64,000 nucleotides of DNA from NCBI RefSeq assembly GCF_016863095.1, contig NZ_BOOF01000030.1, positions 121,854 to 185,853 of the forward strand, read 5' to 3'. The DNA is from Microbispora siamensis (GTDB lineage: Bacteria > Actinomycetota > Actinomycetes > Streptosporangiales > Streptosporangiaceae). Positions 42,718 through 51,065 of this stretch are shown here, in pieces. A program made the position numbers and the translations under genes. The notes under the pieces were generated by a model, which saw only the letters and a program-made list of their open reading frames with translations, had not been told where the DNA came from and did not search any database. Each line of letters opens with the position of its first letter. Within the stretch, counting starts at the first letter, position 1.

Positions 42718-43749
42718 TCACCCCGCGGTGATGACGCCCGGCGTGGCGGCGAGCAGCAGGACGTCGATCCCGGCGGCGCCGACGGCGGCGGCGAAGGGCG
42801 CCACGGGCACGCGCCGGCCGAGCAGCAGGCCTGCCGCGGCGCACGCGGCCACCCCGGCGAGCGCGAGCCACCCGGCCGGGCCCGCGGGTCCCGGAGGCGC
42901 GACCACCAGCAGCACGGACGCGGCCAGCAGCGGCAGCGGCAGGACGACCCGCACCCGGGCGGCGCCGAGACGCTGCGGCCAGCCCCGCACCCCCGTGGCG
43001 ACGTCCGTCTCGATGTCGGGCAGCACGTTGGCGAGGTGCGCCGCGCAGCCGAGCAGCGCCGCGGCGAGCACGACCCACCACGCCGGAAGGGGGGCCGGCA
43101 GGGAGACCGGCAGGGCATGGCCCGGCGTTCCGGCCGTCACGAACACCGGCACCGCGCCGAACCCGGCCGCGTACGGCGCCCACGAGGCCGCCGTGCCCTT
43201 GAGCCACAGGTTGTAGACCCAGGCCGCGGCGACGGCGAACAGGTGCGTCGCCCCGGCCACCACGCCGCAGGCCAGCGAGAGCGGCACGCACGCCGCCAGC
43301 GCGGCGAACGCCGCGGCGCGCACCGTACGCGCGGACACCAGGCCCGCGACGATCGGCTTGGCGGTCCGCCCGCCCGCGGCGTCCCTGGCGGCGTCCACGA
43401 CGTCGTTGCACCAGCCCACGGACAACTGGCCGGTCAGCACGGCGAGAGCCGTCAGCGCCGTCCCCGCCGGGCCCCACCCGGCCACCGACACGAGCGCCGT
43501 GACCAGGGTCGTCACCGCCGCGGCCGGGCCCGGATGGCACGCCCGGGCCAGGCCGGCCGCCGTCCGCGCCACCATCCGTGCCACAGTCCGTGTCACGGTC
43601 CCGGCCGCCCGGGGGCGCCCATCGGCCGCCTGGCTGCCCGCGCTGTCCGGCGAGGCGAGGTCCGCGCGACGCGCGCGGCGGACCGGCACGGCGGCACCCG
43701 GGCCGCCGCCTGCCGCCGTGTCGTCGGGCAGTTCCCCTGAACCGGTCAC
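42718..43749 (-). CDS. UbiA-family prenyltransferase
   Basis: A 343-residue polytopic protein. The first metal motif appears as SVGWCNDVVDAARDAAGGRT (Nx3D variant of NDxxDxxxD), followed by KPIVAGLVSA. The second Asp-rich region is ANVLPDIETDVATGVRGWPQ (D-x3-D). These bind prenyl diphosphate Mg2+. It should transfer a prenyl chain to an aromatic acceptor in the membrane. The GTG at 43749 is preferred because TACGCT lies 7 nt upstream. It is divergent from the type III PKS gene at 43869, matching alkyl-hydroquinone clusters such as agq of Actinoplanes. Confidence 0.82.
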   Translation of the reverse strand: MTGSGELPDDTAAGGGPGAAVPVRRARRADLASPDSAGSQAADGRPRAAGTVTRTVARMVARTAAGLARACHPGPAAAVTTLVTALVSVAGWGPAGTALTALAVLTGQLSVGWCNDVVDAARDAAGGRTAKPIVAGLVSARTVRAAAFAALAACVPLSLACGVVAGATHLFAVAAAWVYNLWLKGTAASWAPYAAGFGAVPVFVTAGTPGHALPVSLPAPLPAWWVVLAAALLGCAAHLANVLPDIETDVATGVRGWPQRLGAARVRVVLPLPLLAASVLLVVAPPGPAGPAGWLALAGVAACAAAGLLLGRRVPVAPFAAAVGAAGIDVLLLAATPGVITAG

Positions 43750-43756
43750 GATCCCG

Positions 43757-43762
43757 AGCGTA
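43757..43762 (-). promoter_or_regulatory. -10 element of leaderless UbiA-gene promoter
   Basis: TACGCT on the minus strand, 7 nt, then the GTG at 43749. No ribosome site is seen. Confidence 0.5.
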
Positions 43763-43868
43763 ACCGGGCGCCCCCGGGCACAGATCACGATTAGCCCCGG
43801 AAGGTATGCGACAGCCATCAACGGGCAAGAGAGACTTGTCACGGTTTTCGCCGGCACGGGGATGTGAG

Positions 43869-44936
43869 ATGACGCGGATCGCGGCCGTCCATGGTGTCGT
43901 TCCCCCTCATCGCCACTCGCAGGCGGAGATCGCTGACGCACTGGCGCGGGTCTGCCTTCCGCCGGGCGGCGATCGCCGGCTCCTCGACCGGCTGCACGCC
44001 GGTGCCCGGGTGCGGCATCGCAACCTGGTGCTGCCGCTCGACCAGTACGGCAAGCTCGACGGCTTCGGCGCGGCCAACGACCTGTTCGTCGAGGCCGCGC
44101 TCGACCTGGGCGCGCAGGCCGTCATGGGGGCGCTGGAGGCGGCCGGCCTCACCCCGGCGGACGTGGACATGATCATGTGCACGTCGGTCACCGGTGTCGC
44201 CGCGCCGTCGCTGGACGCCCGCTTAGCCAACCGCATCGGGCTGCGCCCCGACGTGAAGCGGGTGCCGGTGTTCGGCCTCGGGTGCGTGGCGGGCGCGGCG
44301 GGGATCTCCCGGCTGCACGACTATCTGCGCGGCTGGCCCGGCCACGTGGCGGTGCTGCTCTCGGTCGAGCTGTGCTCGCTCACGTTGCAGCGCGACGACA
44401 CCTCCACGGCCAACCTCGTGGCGGGCGCCCTGTTCGGGGACGGCGCCGCGGCCGTGGTCGCGTACGGGGACGAACGCGAGCCGCCACGCGCGGACGCGGC
44501 GGGGCCCGTGGTGGTGGCGACGCGCAGCCGCCTGTATCCCGGCACCGAACGCGTGATGGGCTGGGACGTCCGCGACAGCGGCTTCCGGGTCGTGCTGGAC
44601 GCCGGGGTGCCCGACGTGGTCCGCACCCACCTGGGCGGCGACGTGCACGGGTTCCTCGCCGACCACGGCCTGACCGCCGGCGACGTCACCGCCTGGGTCT
44701 GCCACCCCGGCGGCCCCAAGGTGCTGGAGGCCGTCGCGGAGACGCTCGCGCTCCCGGACGGCGCGCTCGACCTCACCTGGAGTTCGCTGGCGGCCAACGG
44801 GAACCTGTCGTCGGCCTCGGTGCTGCACGTGCTGCGCGACACCCTCGCCCTGCGGCCCCCGCCGCCGGCCACACCGGGCCTGCTGCTGGCGATGGGCCCG
44901 GGGTTCTGCTCCGAACTCGTCCTGCTGCGCTGGTAG
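43869..44936 (+). CDS. Type III polyketide synthase (alkylresorcinol/alkylpyrone synthase-like)
   Basis: A 355-residue chalcone-synthase-fold enzyme. The catalytic triad is visible: Cys139 in [16 protein letters not shown], His279 in [12 protein letters not shown], and Asn312 in [27 protein letters not shown] closes the protein. It condenses a fatty acyl starter with malonyl-CoA units to a resorcinol or pyrone. The start is the ATG at 43869; extension to 43806 lacks conserved residues. It heads an operon with a methyltransferase-like gene and an FAD monooxygenase and is divergent from a UbiA prenyltransferase. Confidence 0.9.
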   Translation: MTRIAAVHGVVPPHRHSQAEIADALARVCLPPGGDRRLLDRLHAGARVRHRNLVLPLDQYGKLDGFGAANDLFVEAALDLGAQAVMGALEAAGLTPADVDMIMCTSVTGVAAPSLDARLANRIGLRPDVKRVPVFGLGCVAGAAGISRLHDYLRGWPGHVAVLLSVELCSLTLQRDDTSTANLVAGALFGDGAAAVVAYGDEREPPRADAAGPVVVATRSRLYPGTERVMGWDVRDSGFRVVLDAGVPDVVRTHLGGDVHGFLADHGLTAGDVTAWVCHPGGPKVLEAVAETLALPDGALDLTWSSLAANGNLSSASVLHVLRDTLALRPPPPATPGLLLAMGPGFCSELVLLRW

Positions 44937-44945
44937 GGAGAAGCT

Positions 44946-45506
44946 GTGTCGCCCTGGTATGGCGCGCTCATCGCGCTCGTCGCGGTGGAGCGCCTCGCCG
45001 AACTGGTCGTCGCCCGCCGCAACGCCCGCTGGAGCCTCGGCCGGGGCGGGGTGGTGTACGGCAGGCGCCACTATCCCTGGATGGTCGCCCTGCACACCGG
45101 CCTGCTGGCCGGATGCCTGCTGGAGGTGTGGCTGGCGGACCGGCCGTTCGTCCCCGGCCTGGGCTGGCCGATGCTCGGGCTGGTCCTGGCCGCGCAGGCA
45201 CTGCGCTGGTGGTGCGTCACCACGCTCGGCCCCCAGTGGAACACCCAGGTCATCGTCGTGCCCGGCCTGCCGCTCGTGCGCCGCGGGCCGTACCGGTTCC
45301 GGTGGCTGCGCCACCCCAACTACGTCGCGGTGGCGGTGGAGGGCGCGGCGCTGCCGCTCGTGCACTCCGCCTGGCTGACCGCGCTGGCCTTCACCCTGCT
45401 CAACGTGCCGCTCATGGCCGTGCGCCTGCGCTGCGAGAACGCCGCCCTCGCCACCGCGGCCCCCGGCTCCGCCACGCGCGACGCCGGGGCGGGGACCGCG
45501 GCGTGA
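44946..45506 (+). CDS. Isoprenylcysteine carboxyl methyltransferase (ICMT)-like enzyme
   Basis: A 186-residue membrane methyltransferase. ALIALVAVERLAELVVARRN is the N-terminal helix with ER motif. The SAM region is RGPYRFRWLRHPNYVAVAVE, with the family R-P-Y-x4-HPxY pattern. Relatives beside type III PKSs (for example BpsB of Bacillus) O-methylate alkylpyrones or resorcinols. The GTG at 44946 follows the PKS stop by 9 nt and the downstream monooxygenase overlaps by 4 nt. Confidence 0.85.
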   Translation: MSPWYGALIALVAVERLAELVVARRNARWSLGRGGVVYGRRHYPWMVALHTGLLAGCLLEVWLADRPFVPGLGWPMLGLVLAAQALRWWCVTTLGPQWNTQVIVVPGLPLVRRGPYRFRWLRHPNYVAVAVEGAALPLVHSAWLTALAFTLLNVPLMAVRLRCENAALATAAPGSATRDAGAGTAA

Positions 45507-46603
45507 TCGACGTGCTGGTCGTCGGCGGCGGGCCCGCCGGGCTGGCCACGGCCATCCACGCGGCGCTGGCCGGCATGGAGGCGGTCGTGGTCGAGCCGCG
45601 GCCCTGCCCGGTCGACAAGGCGTGCGGGGAGGGCCTGATGCCCACCGGCGCCGCCGCCCTGGCGGACCTCGGGGTGGCGGTGCCGGACGGCGTGCCGTTC
45701 CGCGGCATCCGCTACGTCGACGGGCGGCACCGGGTGCAGGCGGAGTTCCGGGACGGCCCCGGGCTGGGCGTGCGCCGCACCGCCCTGCACACTGCGCTCG
45801 CCCGCCGCGCCCGGGACCTCGGCGTCCGCGTGGTGCCCGGCCGGGTGGACGTGGTGCGCGCCACCGGCGAGGGCGTGCGCGCCCACGTGACGGGCGGGCC
45901 GGACCCGTGCGGGCCTGAGCGCGCCCACCTGTGTGATCGAAACCTGTGTGAGCGGGACCTGTGCGGCTCGGGATTGGGCGCGCGGTGGCTGGTCGCGGCC
46001 GACGGGCTGCACTCGCCGATCAGGGCTCAACTCGGACTCGACCTGCCGTCCGGCGGCCCCCGCAGGTATGGCCTGCGCCGCCACTACCGGGTCGCGCCCT
46101 GGACGGACTTCGTGGAGGTGCACTGGGCGCCCGGCGGCGAGGCGTACGTCACGCCGGTGGGCGACGACATGGTCGGCGTGGCCGTGCTGAGCAGCGAGCG
46201 GCGGCCCTACGACGAGCACCTGGCGCGGTTCCCCGACCTGCTCGCCCGGCTGGACGGCCCGCCCGTCACCCCCGTGCGCGGGGCCGGGCCGCTGCGCCAG
46301 CGGGTGCGGCGGCGGGTGGCCGGGCGGGTGCTGCTCGTCGGCGACGCCGCGGGCTACGTGGACGCGCTCACCGGCGAGGGGATCTCGCTCGCGCTGCTGT
46401 CGGCCCGCGCCCTGGTCGGCTGCCTGCGGGCGGGCCGCCCCGAGGAGTACGAGACCGCCTGGCGGCGCCTGTCGCGGCGTTCCCGGCTGCTGACGGCCGC
46501 GCTCGTGCGGGCCCGGCGGCATCCTCCCGCGGCCCGGATGATCGTGCCCGCCGCGCGGCGCCTACCCGCGGTGTTCGGGGCGGCGGTGCGGTCGCTCGCC
46601 TGA
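45503..46603 (+). CDS. FAD-dependent monooxygenase of the type III PKS cluster
   Basis: A 366-residue flavoprotein of the geranylgeranyl-reductase/PHBH type. VLVVGGGPAGLATAIHAALA binds the ADP part, KACGEGLMPTGAAAL is the GGR-like CGEG motif, LVAADGLHSPIRAQLGL is the DG motif, and VLLVGDAAGYVDALTGEGIS the second FAD motif. About residues 130-150 include a Cys/Arg-rich insert (CDRNLCERDLCG). It likely hydroxylates the PKS-derived ring to a hydroquinone. The GTG overlaps the previous stop by 4 nt. Confidence 0.85.
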   Translation: MIDVLVVGGGPAGLATAIHAALAGMEAVVVEPRPCPVDKACGEGLMPTGAAALADLGVAVPDGVPFRGIRYVDGRHRVQAEFRDGPGLGVRRTALHTALARRARDLGVRVVPGRVDVVRATGEGVRAHVTGGPDPCGPERAHLCDRNLCERDLCGSGLGARWLVAADGLHSPIRAQLGLDLPSGGPRRYGLRRHYRVAPWTDFVEVHWAPGGEAYVTPVGDDMVGVAVLSSERRPYDEHLARFPDLLARLDGPPVTPVRGAGPLRQRVRRRVAGRVLLVGDAAGYVDALTGEGISLALLSARALVGCLRAGRPEEYETAWRRLSRRSRLLTAALVRARRHPPAARMIVPAARRLPAVFGAAVRSLA

Positions 46604-46608
46604 ACCCT

Positions 46609-46662
46609 CGCGCCTTCCGCGCTCCCCGCGCCTTCCACGCTTCTCGCACCTTCGGTGCGAAA
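46609..46662 (+). repeat. 18-bp imperfect tandem repeats ending in a hairpin
   Basis: CGCGCCTTCCGCGCTCCC, CGCGCCTTCCACGCTTCT and CGCACCTTCGGTGCGAAA follow each other at an 18-bp period just after the monooxygenase stop. The third copy has become a perfect CGCACC-TTC-GGTGCG hairpin, a possible terminator. Confidence 0.5.
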
Positions 46663-46702
46663 CGGACACGGCCCCCCGTGAATTGTTACAGCCGGATTCA
46701 CA

Positions 46703-46728
46703 GTTCATGAACGCCCGTTTTTAGGGCG
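46703..46728. promoter_or_regulatory. Palindrome and hairpin upstream of the histidine kinase gene
   Basis: GTTCATGAAC (46703-46712) is a perfect 10-bp palindrome. It runs directly into CGCCC-GTTTTTA-GGGCG (46712-46728), a short hairpin. They lie in an AT-rich patch in an otherwise GC-rich sequence; function is unknown. Confidence 0.4.
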
Positions 46729-46763
46729 CCCCCGGAGATCTCTATACGCGGTGGTAATAGAAC

Positions 46764-46786
46764 CTACTTCGACATTGGCGAAGTAG
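46764..46786. promoter_or_regulatory. 8-7-8 inverted repeat before the histidine kinase gene
   Basis: CTACTTCG-ACATTGG-CGAAGTAG is a perfect inverted repeat about 90 bp before the kinase start. The size and AT-rich setting suit a dimeric regulator site, possibly for the NarL-type regulator encoded at 54548-55204. Confidence 0.55.
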
Positions 46787-46875
46787 CCATATTTGGTGAC
46801 CGGTATGCAAAGATCTAGCGTGTGTACCGAATGGCGAGGCCGATGTTACGGCAGGGATGACTGGAGGGTCGTCAC

Positions 46876-47598
46876 TTGCCCCACTTGCCGCACATCGCTC
46901 TGCTCGCCCTGCTAGCCCTGCTCGGTACGCTCCTGATCGCCGCGCTGGTCGTCCTCGTGCTCCGCCTGCGCCGGCTGCGCGCCATGCAGGCCGAGGCCGT
47001 ACGGCAGGCCGCGGCCGAAGCGCGCGAGCAGTTCGGCCGCGACGTGCACGACCTCGTGAGCAGCCGCCTGTGGCTGGCCACCCTGCGCAGCGAACTCGCC
47101 TACCGGCTTGCGGACGACGACAGCCCCCTGCGACCGGCGCTGGCCGACGTGGTGCAGTCGATCCGCCAGGCGTCCGCCGACATCCGCAACGTGACCCGCT
47201 CCTTCCGGGACGTCTCGCTCGCCTCGGAACTGGCCAACGCGCGGGCCGTGCTCCGGGCGTACGGAACCGACTGCAAGGTCGAGGCGACCGAGGCGGACCT
47301 GGGCGAGGAGGTGAGCGCGGTGCTCGCGATCATGGTGCGGGAGGCGGTGACCAACGTCCTGCGCCACAGCAGGGCGACCCTGTGCACGATCGAGATCGTC
47401 GTGCGCGGCGGCATGGCGACGCTCACCGTCGCCAACGACGGCGTCGACCCCACCGTGCCGCCCGGCGACGGCAGCGGGCTGGACAACCTCCGCAACCGGG
47501 CGGCGGCGCTCGACGGCGTGATGGGAACGGTCCTCGACCCGGACGGCTGGTTCCGCCTCATCGCCGAGATCCCCCGCAGGGGCGGGGACCGCCGCTGA
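46876..47598 (+). CDS. Short NarL-class (HisKA_3) sensor histidine kinase
   Basis: A 240-residue histidine kinase with a single N-terminal membrane helix (residues 6-29) and no sensor domain. The phospho-acceptor His58 is in EQFGRDVHDLVSSRLWLATL, the HisKA_3 H-box. VREAVTNVLRHSRATLCTIE is the ATP-binding N-box and GDGSGLDNLRNRAAALDG the G-box. The TTG start at 46876 has GGAGGG 8 nt upstream. It precedes the lanthipeptide synthetase gene in the same direction. Its natural partner would be the NarL-type regulator at the other end of the cluster. A missing sensor domain suggests that it reads a membrane signal or partner protein. Confidence 0.8.
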   Translation: MPHLPHIALLALLALLGTLLIAALVVLVLRLRRLRAMQAEAVRQAAAEAREQFGRDVHDLVSSRLWLATLRSELAYRLADDDSPLRPALADVVQSIRQASADIRNVTRSFRDVSLASELANARAVLRAYGTDCKVEATEADLGEEVSAVLAIMVREAVTNVLRHSRATLCTIEIVVRGGMATLTVANDGVDPTVPPGDGSGLDNLRNRAAALDGVMGTVLDPDGWFRLIAEIPRRGGDRR

Positions 47599-47975
47599 CG
47601 CCGGCCGCGCGCACCCGCCGGGTGGACCGGCGTCCGGCGCGCGGATCCGCGATGGAGCGCCCTCGGCACCCCGCGCCTCCCTCCACAGACCGCTGAGCGC
47701 CCGCCGGGCGTGCACGAGGCGCGTCGCGCCCCGCCCTCCTCCACCCGTCCGCCGCCCCGCGCCGGCCCCGTCGGCCCGCACGGCGTTTGACCAGCCCCTT
47801 GACCGAATGCTTCACGCGGCATCCCGGAGACGGCCGTGAACAGCATCACCATCGACCCGTGACTGCGTCATGGTTTGTTATGTGCAGATTTCACATAGCG
47901 CAGTTGACGGGCGTAACTTGGCCCTTCTCTTTATTTCCGTAATTCTTTGATGTGACCGGCCTAAGGGGACATCTG
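47599..47975 (+). promoter_or_regulatory. 377-bp intergenic region with ramC promoter elements
   Basis: The first 260 bp are GC-rich and show no convincing gene. From about 47860 the sequence turns AT-rich. TATGTG-CAGATTT-CACATA (47879-47897) is a perfect 6-7-6 inverted repeat. TTGACG (47904-47909) can serve as a -35, with an unclear -10 in the pyrimidine-rich 47925-47935. AAGGGG lies before the GTG at 47976. The inverted repeat just upstream of the -35 is placed as an activator site would be. Confidence 0.5.
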
Positions 47976-50603
47976 GTGATTAGTAAGTACGAGATTTACT
48001 GCCTCGCAGATCCCTTGTTCTACGACACGCTCGACACCAAGCGCGCGGAGCATCCCGACTTCGCCCTCGCCGCACGGCCCACGCCCGACGGGTGGGCGCA
48101 CGCCGAGAGCGAGACCTGGCTGCACTACGCGCCGGCCGGCGCGACCCTGCCCACCCAGGGCTGGAAGATCCACATCTCCTCCTCCGTGCCGGAGGCGGAG
48201 CGGGTGATCGCGGCGGCCTGGGACTACTGCGTGCCCCGCGGGCTGGCCTTCAAGTTCCTGCGCGGCCGGCGCGTGATGACGATGCAGAACTCCAAGTACG
48301 CCTTCCGCGGGTCGAGCGGCAAGCTGGTCACCATCTACCCCGTGGACGAGGCTCAGCTGGAGCTGACGCTCAAGGAGCTCGCCGAGATCCTCGACGGCGT
48401 CGAGGGCCCGTACATCCTCAGCGACCTGCGTTACGGCGACGGACCCCTGTTCGTCCGCTACGGCGGGTTCGCCGAGCGCCACTGCCTCGACGACAACGGC
48501 GAGCGGGTGCTGGCGATCGAGGACGCCGACGGAAACCTCGTCCCCGACGTGCGCGGTCCGGCGTTCGCCCTGCCCTCCTGGGTGACCCTGCCGGCGTTCC
48601 TCGAACCGCACCTGGCCGCCCGCAACGCGGTGACGCTCGAAGGCGTGCCGTACGCGGTGGACAGCGTCCTGCACTTCTCCAACGGCGGCGGCGTCTACCT
48701 GGGGCGCGACAGGCGCACCGGCGAGAAGGTGGTGCTGAAGGAGGCCCGCCCGCACGCCGGGCTCGACGTCGAGGGACGCGACGCCGTCACCCGCCTGCGA
48801 CACGAGGCCGCCATCATGGAGCGCCTGGCCGGCCTCGACGTCGTGCCGGCGATGCGCGACTACTTCACGGTCGGCGAGCACCACTTCCTGGTGCAGGAGT
48901 ACGTCGACGGCACCTCGCTCAGCCAGCTCATCGCCCAGAGGCATCCCCTCACGCGGGCCGACCGCACCCCCGAGCTGGACGCGGACTACGCCGAGTGGGC
49001 CATCGGGATGCTCGCCAAGGTGCGGGCCGCGGTCTCGGCGCTGCACGGGCGCGGCGTGGTGTTCGGCGACCTGCACCCCTTCAACATCCTGGTGGAAGAC
49101 GGCGTGGACGGCGACCGCGTTGTGCTGATCGACTTCGAGGTCTCCTCACCGGTCGAGGAGCGCAGGCGGCCCACGCTCGCCAACCCCGGCTTCGTGCCGC
49201 CGCGCGAGCTGGCCGGCGTCGAGGCCGACGAGTACGCGCTGGCCTGCCTGCACCTGGGCGTGTTCGCCCCGATGACCACCATGCTGCTGCAGCTCCACCG
49301 GCCCAAGGCCGCCCAGCTCGGCCGGCTGATCGTCGAGACGTTCCCGGTGCCTCCCGCGCTGATCGAGGGAGCCGTACGGACGATCCTCGGGCAGGATCCG
49401 CCCGCGCCGGAGCCGAGCCGGCTCCCCCAGCCGGGCCGGCTCGCCGAGGACTGGCCCGCCGTCCGCGAGGCGCTGGCGAAGGCGATCCTCGCCTCGGCCA
49501 CGCCCGGTCGCGAGGACCGGCTGTTCCCCGGCGACATCGTGCAGTTCGAGCCCGGCGGCGGGGTGAGCCTCGCCAACGGCGCGGCCGGCGTCCTGTACGC
49601 GCTGGCGGCGACCGGGGCCGGGCGCTTCCCCGAGCACGAGGAGTGGCTGCTCAGGCAGGCCGCGAAGCCCGGCATCGGGCCCGGCTTCTACAACGGCCTG
49701 CACGGCGTGGCGTACGCGCTGGAGGCGCTCGGCCGCCGCGAGGACGCGCTCGACGTGGCGCGGCGATGCGGGCGGGAGCTGCGGGAAGGGCTGGACCTGA
49801 GCCTCTACCGCGGCCTGTCCGGCATCGGCCTCGCCCTGATGCACCTGCACGACGCGACCGGCGAGCCGGAGTTCCGCGAGCGGGCCGCGCGCGTCGTGGC
49901 GCTGGTGGCCGACCGGCTCGGCGGCCCGGACGACGTGCCCGAGATCAGCGGCGGGAAGTACCCGCACGCGGGGCTGATGTACGGCTCGTCGGGACCCGCC
50001 CTGATGTTCCTGCACGCCTACGAGCGCACCGGCGACCCCGGGCTGCTCGACCTCGCGGCCACCGCGCTGCGGCAGGACCTGCGCCGGTGCGTCGGCCGTG
50101 AGGACGGCCAGCTCCAGGTGCAGCAGGGCTGGCGGACCAACCCCTACCTGGACGAGGGGTCGGCCGGCATCGGCCTGGTGCTGGACCGCTACCTGGCCCA
50201 CCGGCACGACGAGACCTTCGCCGAGTCGCTGGCCGCCATCCGGCCGGTCACGACACTGCACTACTACGTCCAGCCGGGGCTGTTCGCGGGCCGGGCCGGC
50301 ATGATCGCCTGCCTGTCGTCCGGCTCCCGCCCCGACCCCGAGGCCGCCGCGGCGCAGATCGCCCGGCTGGCCTGGCACGAGCTTCCCTACCAGGGCGGGC
50401 TGGCCTTCCCCGGGGCCCAGTTGCTCCGCCTGTCCATGGATCTCGCCACCGGGAGCGCCGGCGTGCTGCTCGCGCTCGGCACCGCGCTGCACGACGAGCC
50501 GGTCCACCTCCCGTTCCTCGAGCCCCCCGGACGGTCCCAGGCGCAGGGGCCCCTGCGCACCGCCGCCGGGTCGAACGTCCCGACCAGCCCCGGAAGGAGG
50601 TGA
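47976..50603 (+). CDS. ramC: Class III lanthipeptide synthetase LanKC (RamC-like)
   Basis: An 875-residue three-domain enzyme. The N-terminal lyase domain (1-210) opens ISKYEIYCLADPLFYDTL as RamC/AmfT proteins do. The Ser/Thr kinase domain (about 225-480) has VVLKEA (Lys255), FGDLHPFNIL (catalytic Asp about 365) and LIDFE (about 385). The C-terminal LanC-like cyclase (about 520-850) has GLHGVAYALEALG and GLMYGSSGPALMFLHAY, without the Cys and His zinc ligands of other LanC domains, which is typical of class III. It would phosphorylate, dehydrate and cyclise the two downstream precursors. The GTG at 47976 has AAGGGG upstream and is preferred to 47952. Confidence 0.92.
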   Translation: MISKYEIYCLADPLFYDTLDTKRAEHPDFALAARPTPDGWAHAESETWLHYAPAGATLPTQGWKIHISSSVPEAERVIAAAWDYCVPRGLAFKFLRGRRVMTMQNSKYAFRGSSGKLVTIYPVDEAQLELTLKELAEILDGVEGPYILSDLRYGDGPLFVRYGGFAERHCLDDNGERVLAIEDADGNLVPDVRGPAFALPSWVTLPAFLEPHLAARNAVTLEGVPYAVDSVLHFSNGGGVYLGRDRRTGEKVVLKEARPHAGLDVEGRDAVTRLRHEAAIMERLAGLDVVPAMRDYFTVGEHHFLVQEYVDGTSLSQLIAQRHPLTRADRTPELDADYAEWAIGMLAKVRAAVSALHGRGVVFGDLHPFNILVEDGVDGDRVVLIDFEVSSPVEERRRPTLANPGFVPPRELAGVEADEYALACLHLGVFAPMTTMLLQLHRPKAAQLGRLIVETFPVPPALIEGAVRTILGQDPPAPEPSRLPQPGRLAEDWPAVREALAKAILASATPGREDRLFPGDIVQFEPGGGVSLANGAAGVLYALAATGAGRFPEHEEWLLRQAAKPGIGPGFYNGLHGVAYALEALGRREDALDVARRCGRELREGLDLSLYRGLSGIGLALMHLHDATGEPEFRERAARVVALVADRLGGPDDVPEISGGKYPHAGLMYGSSGPALMFLHAYERTGDPGLLDLAATALRQDLRRCVGREDGQLQVQQGWRTNPYLDEGSAGIGLVLDRYLAHRHDETFAESLAAIRPVTTLHYYVQPGLFAGRAGMIACLSSGSRPDPEAAAAQIARLAWHELPYQGGLAFPGAQLLRLSMDLATGSAGVLLALGTALHDEPVHLPFLEPPGRSQAQGPLRTAAGSNVPTSPGRR

Positions 50604-50610
50604 ACGCACA

Positions 50611-50739
50611 ATGGCGCTTCTCGACCTGCAGACCCTCGAGGCCCCCGGTGGCCACACCGGCGGCGGTGGCGGCAGCAACCTGAGCCTGCTCGGGTGCACC
50701 CCGCACGAGAACAGCAGCCTCAGCATCATCTGCGGCTGA
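50611..50739 (+). CDS. ramS: Class III lanthipeptide precursor 1 (RamS/AmfS-like)
   Basis: A 42-residue precursor peptide starting 7 nt after the ramC stop, with GGAAGGAGG upstream. The leader MALLDLQTLE carries the LLDLQ-x2-E motif shared with RamS/AmfS. A Pro-Gly-Gly-His-Thr segment and five Gly (17-21) follow. The core has two ring units: S22-N-L-S25-L-L-G-C29 and S35-S-L-S38-I-I-C41, both fitting Ser-x2-Ser-x2/3-Cys for lanthionine or labionin. It ends Cys-Gly. The mature peptide should be hydrophobic and surface active like SapB. Confidence 0.92.
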   Translation: MALLDLQTLEAPGGHTGGGGGSNLSLLGCTPHENSSLSIICG

Positions 50740-50749
50740 CGACCCTCCG

Positions 50750-50782
50750 GTGAACACGAACTTCAGCCTCATCCCCGGCTGA
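50750..50782 (+). pseudogene. Possible remnant of a third precursor C-terminus
   Basis: GTG AAC ACG AAC TTC AGC CTC ATC CCC GGC TGA reads VNTNFSLIPG-stop. It resembles the ends of both precursors (ENSSLSLICG-stop) with the last Cys changed to Pro and a shortened Ser run. It lies exactly between the two precursor genes, so it may be debris from unequal recombination. The match is short and could be chance. Confidence 0.35.
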
Positions 50783-50809
50783 TGGAACCCATACAAGGAG
50801 ATGATCCAA

Positions 50810-50941
50810 ATGGCGCTTCTCGACCTGCAGACCCTCGAGGTTCCCGGCGGCCACACCGGCGGCGGTGGCGGCGGCAGCAACCTGAGCCTGCTGGGCTGCA
50901 CCCCGCACGAGAACAGCAGCCTCAGCCTGATCTGCGGCTGA
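50810..50941 (+). CDS. ramS: Class III lanthipeptide precursor 2 (RamS/AmfS-like)
   Basis: A 43-residue near-copy of precursor 1. Differences are Ala11 to Val, one extra Gly in the Gly run (six instead of five), and Ile to Leu in the last ring (SSLSLIC in place of SSLSIIC). Both Ser-x2-Ser-x2/3-Cys units are kept. AAGGAG lies 8 nt before the ATG at 50810. Two expressed precursors for one synthetase imply two closely related products, or a gene-dosage effect. Confidence 0.92.
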   Translation: MALLDLQTLEVPGGHTGGGGGGSNLSLLGCTPHENSSLSLICG

Positions 50942-51065
50942 TAGCACGCTGAGGGAGTCCTGGGCGGTCGTCGCGGCCGCCCAGGCTTCCGCGTTTCCGG
51001 CCCCGGCCGGCCGCGGGAGCCGTCCCGTCCCCGTCCTGTCCGGCCTTTCACCTCTGGAGGACCCG

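Noticed and set aside
44177..46603. An 808-residue frame across the type III PKS and methyltransferase
   Set aside because: The FAD-binding sequence begins at 45503. The earlier part is an out-of-frame reading of the PKS and methyltransferase genes.
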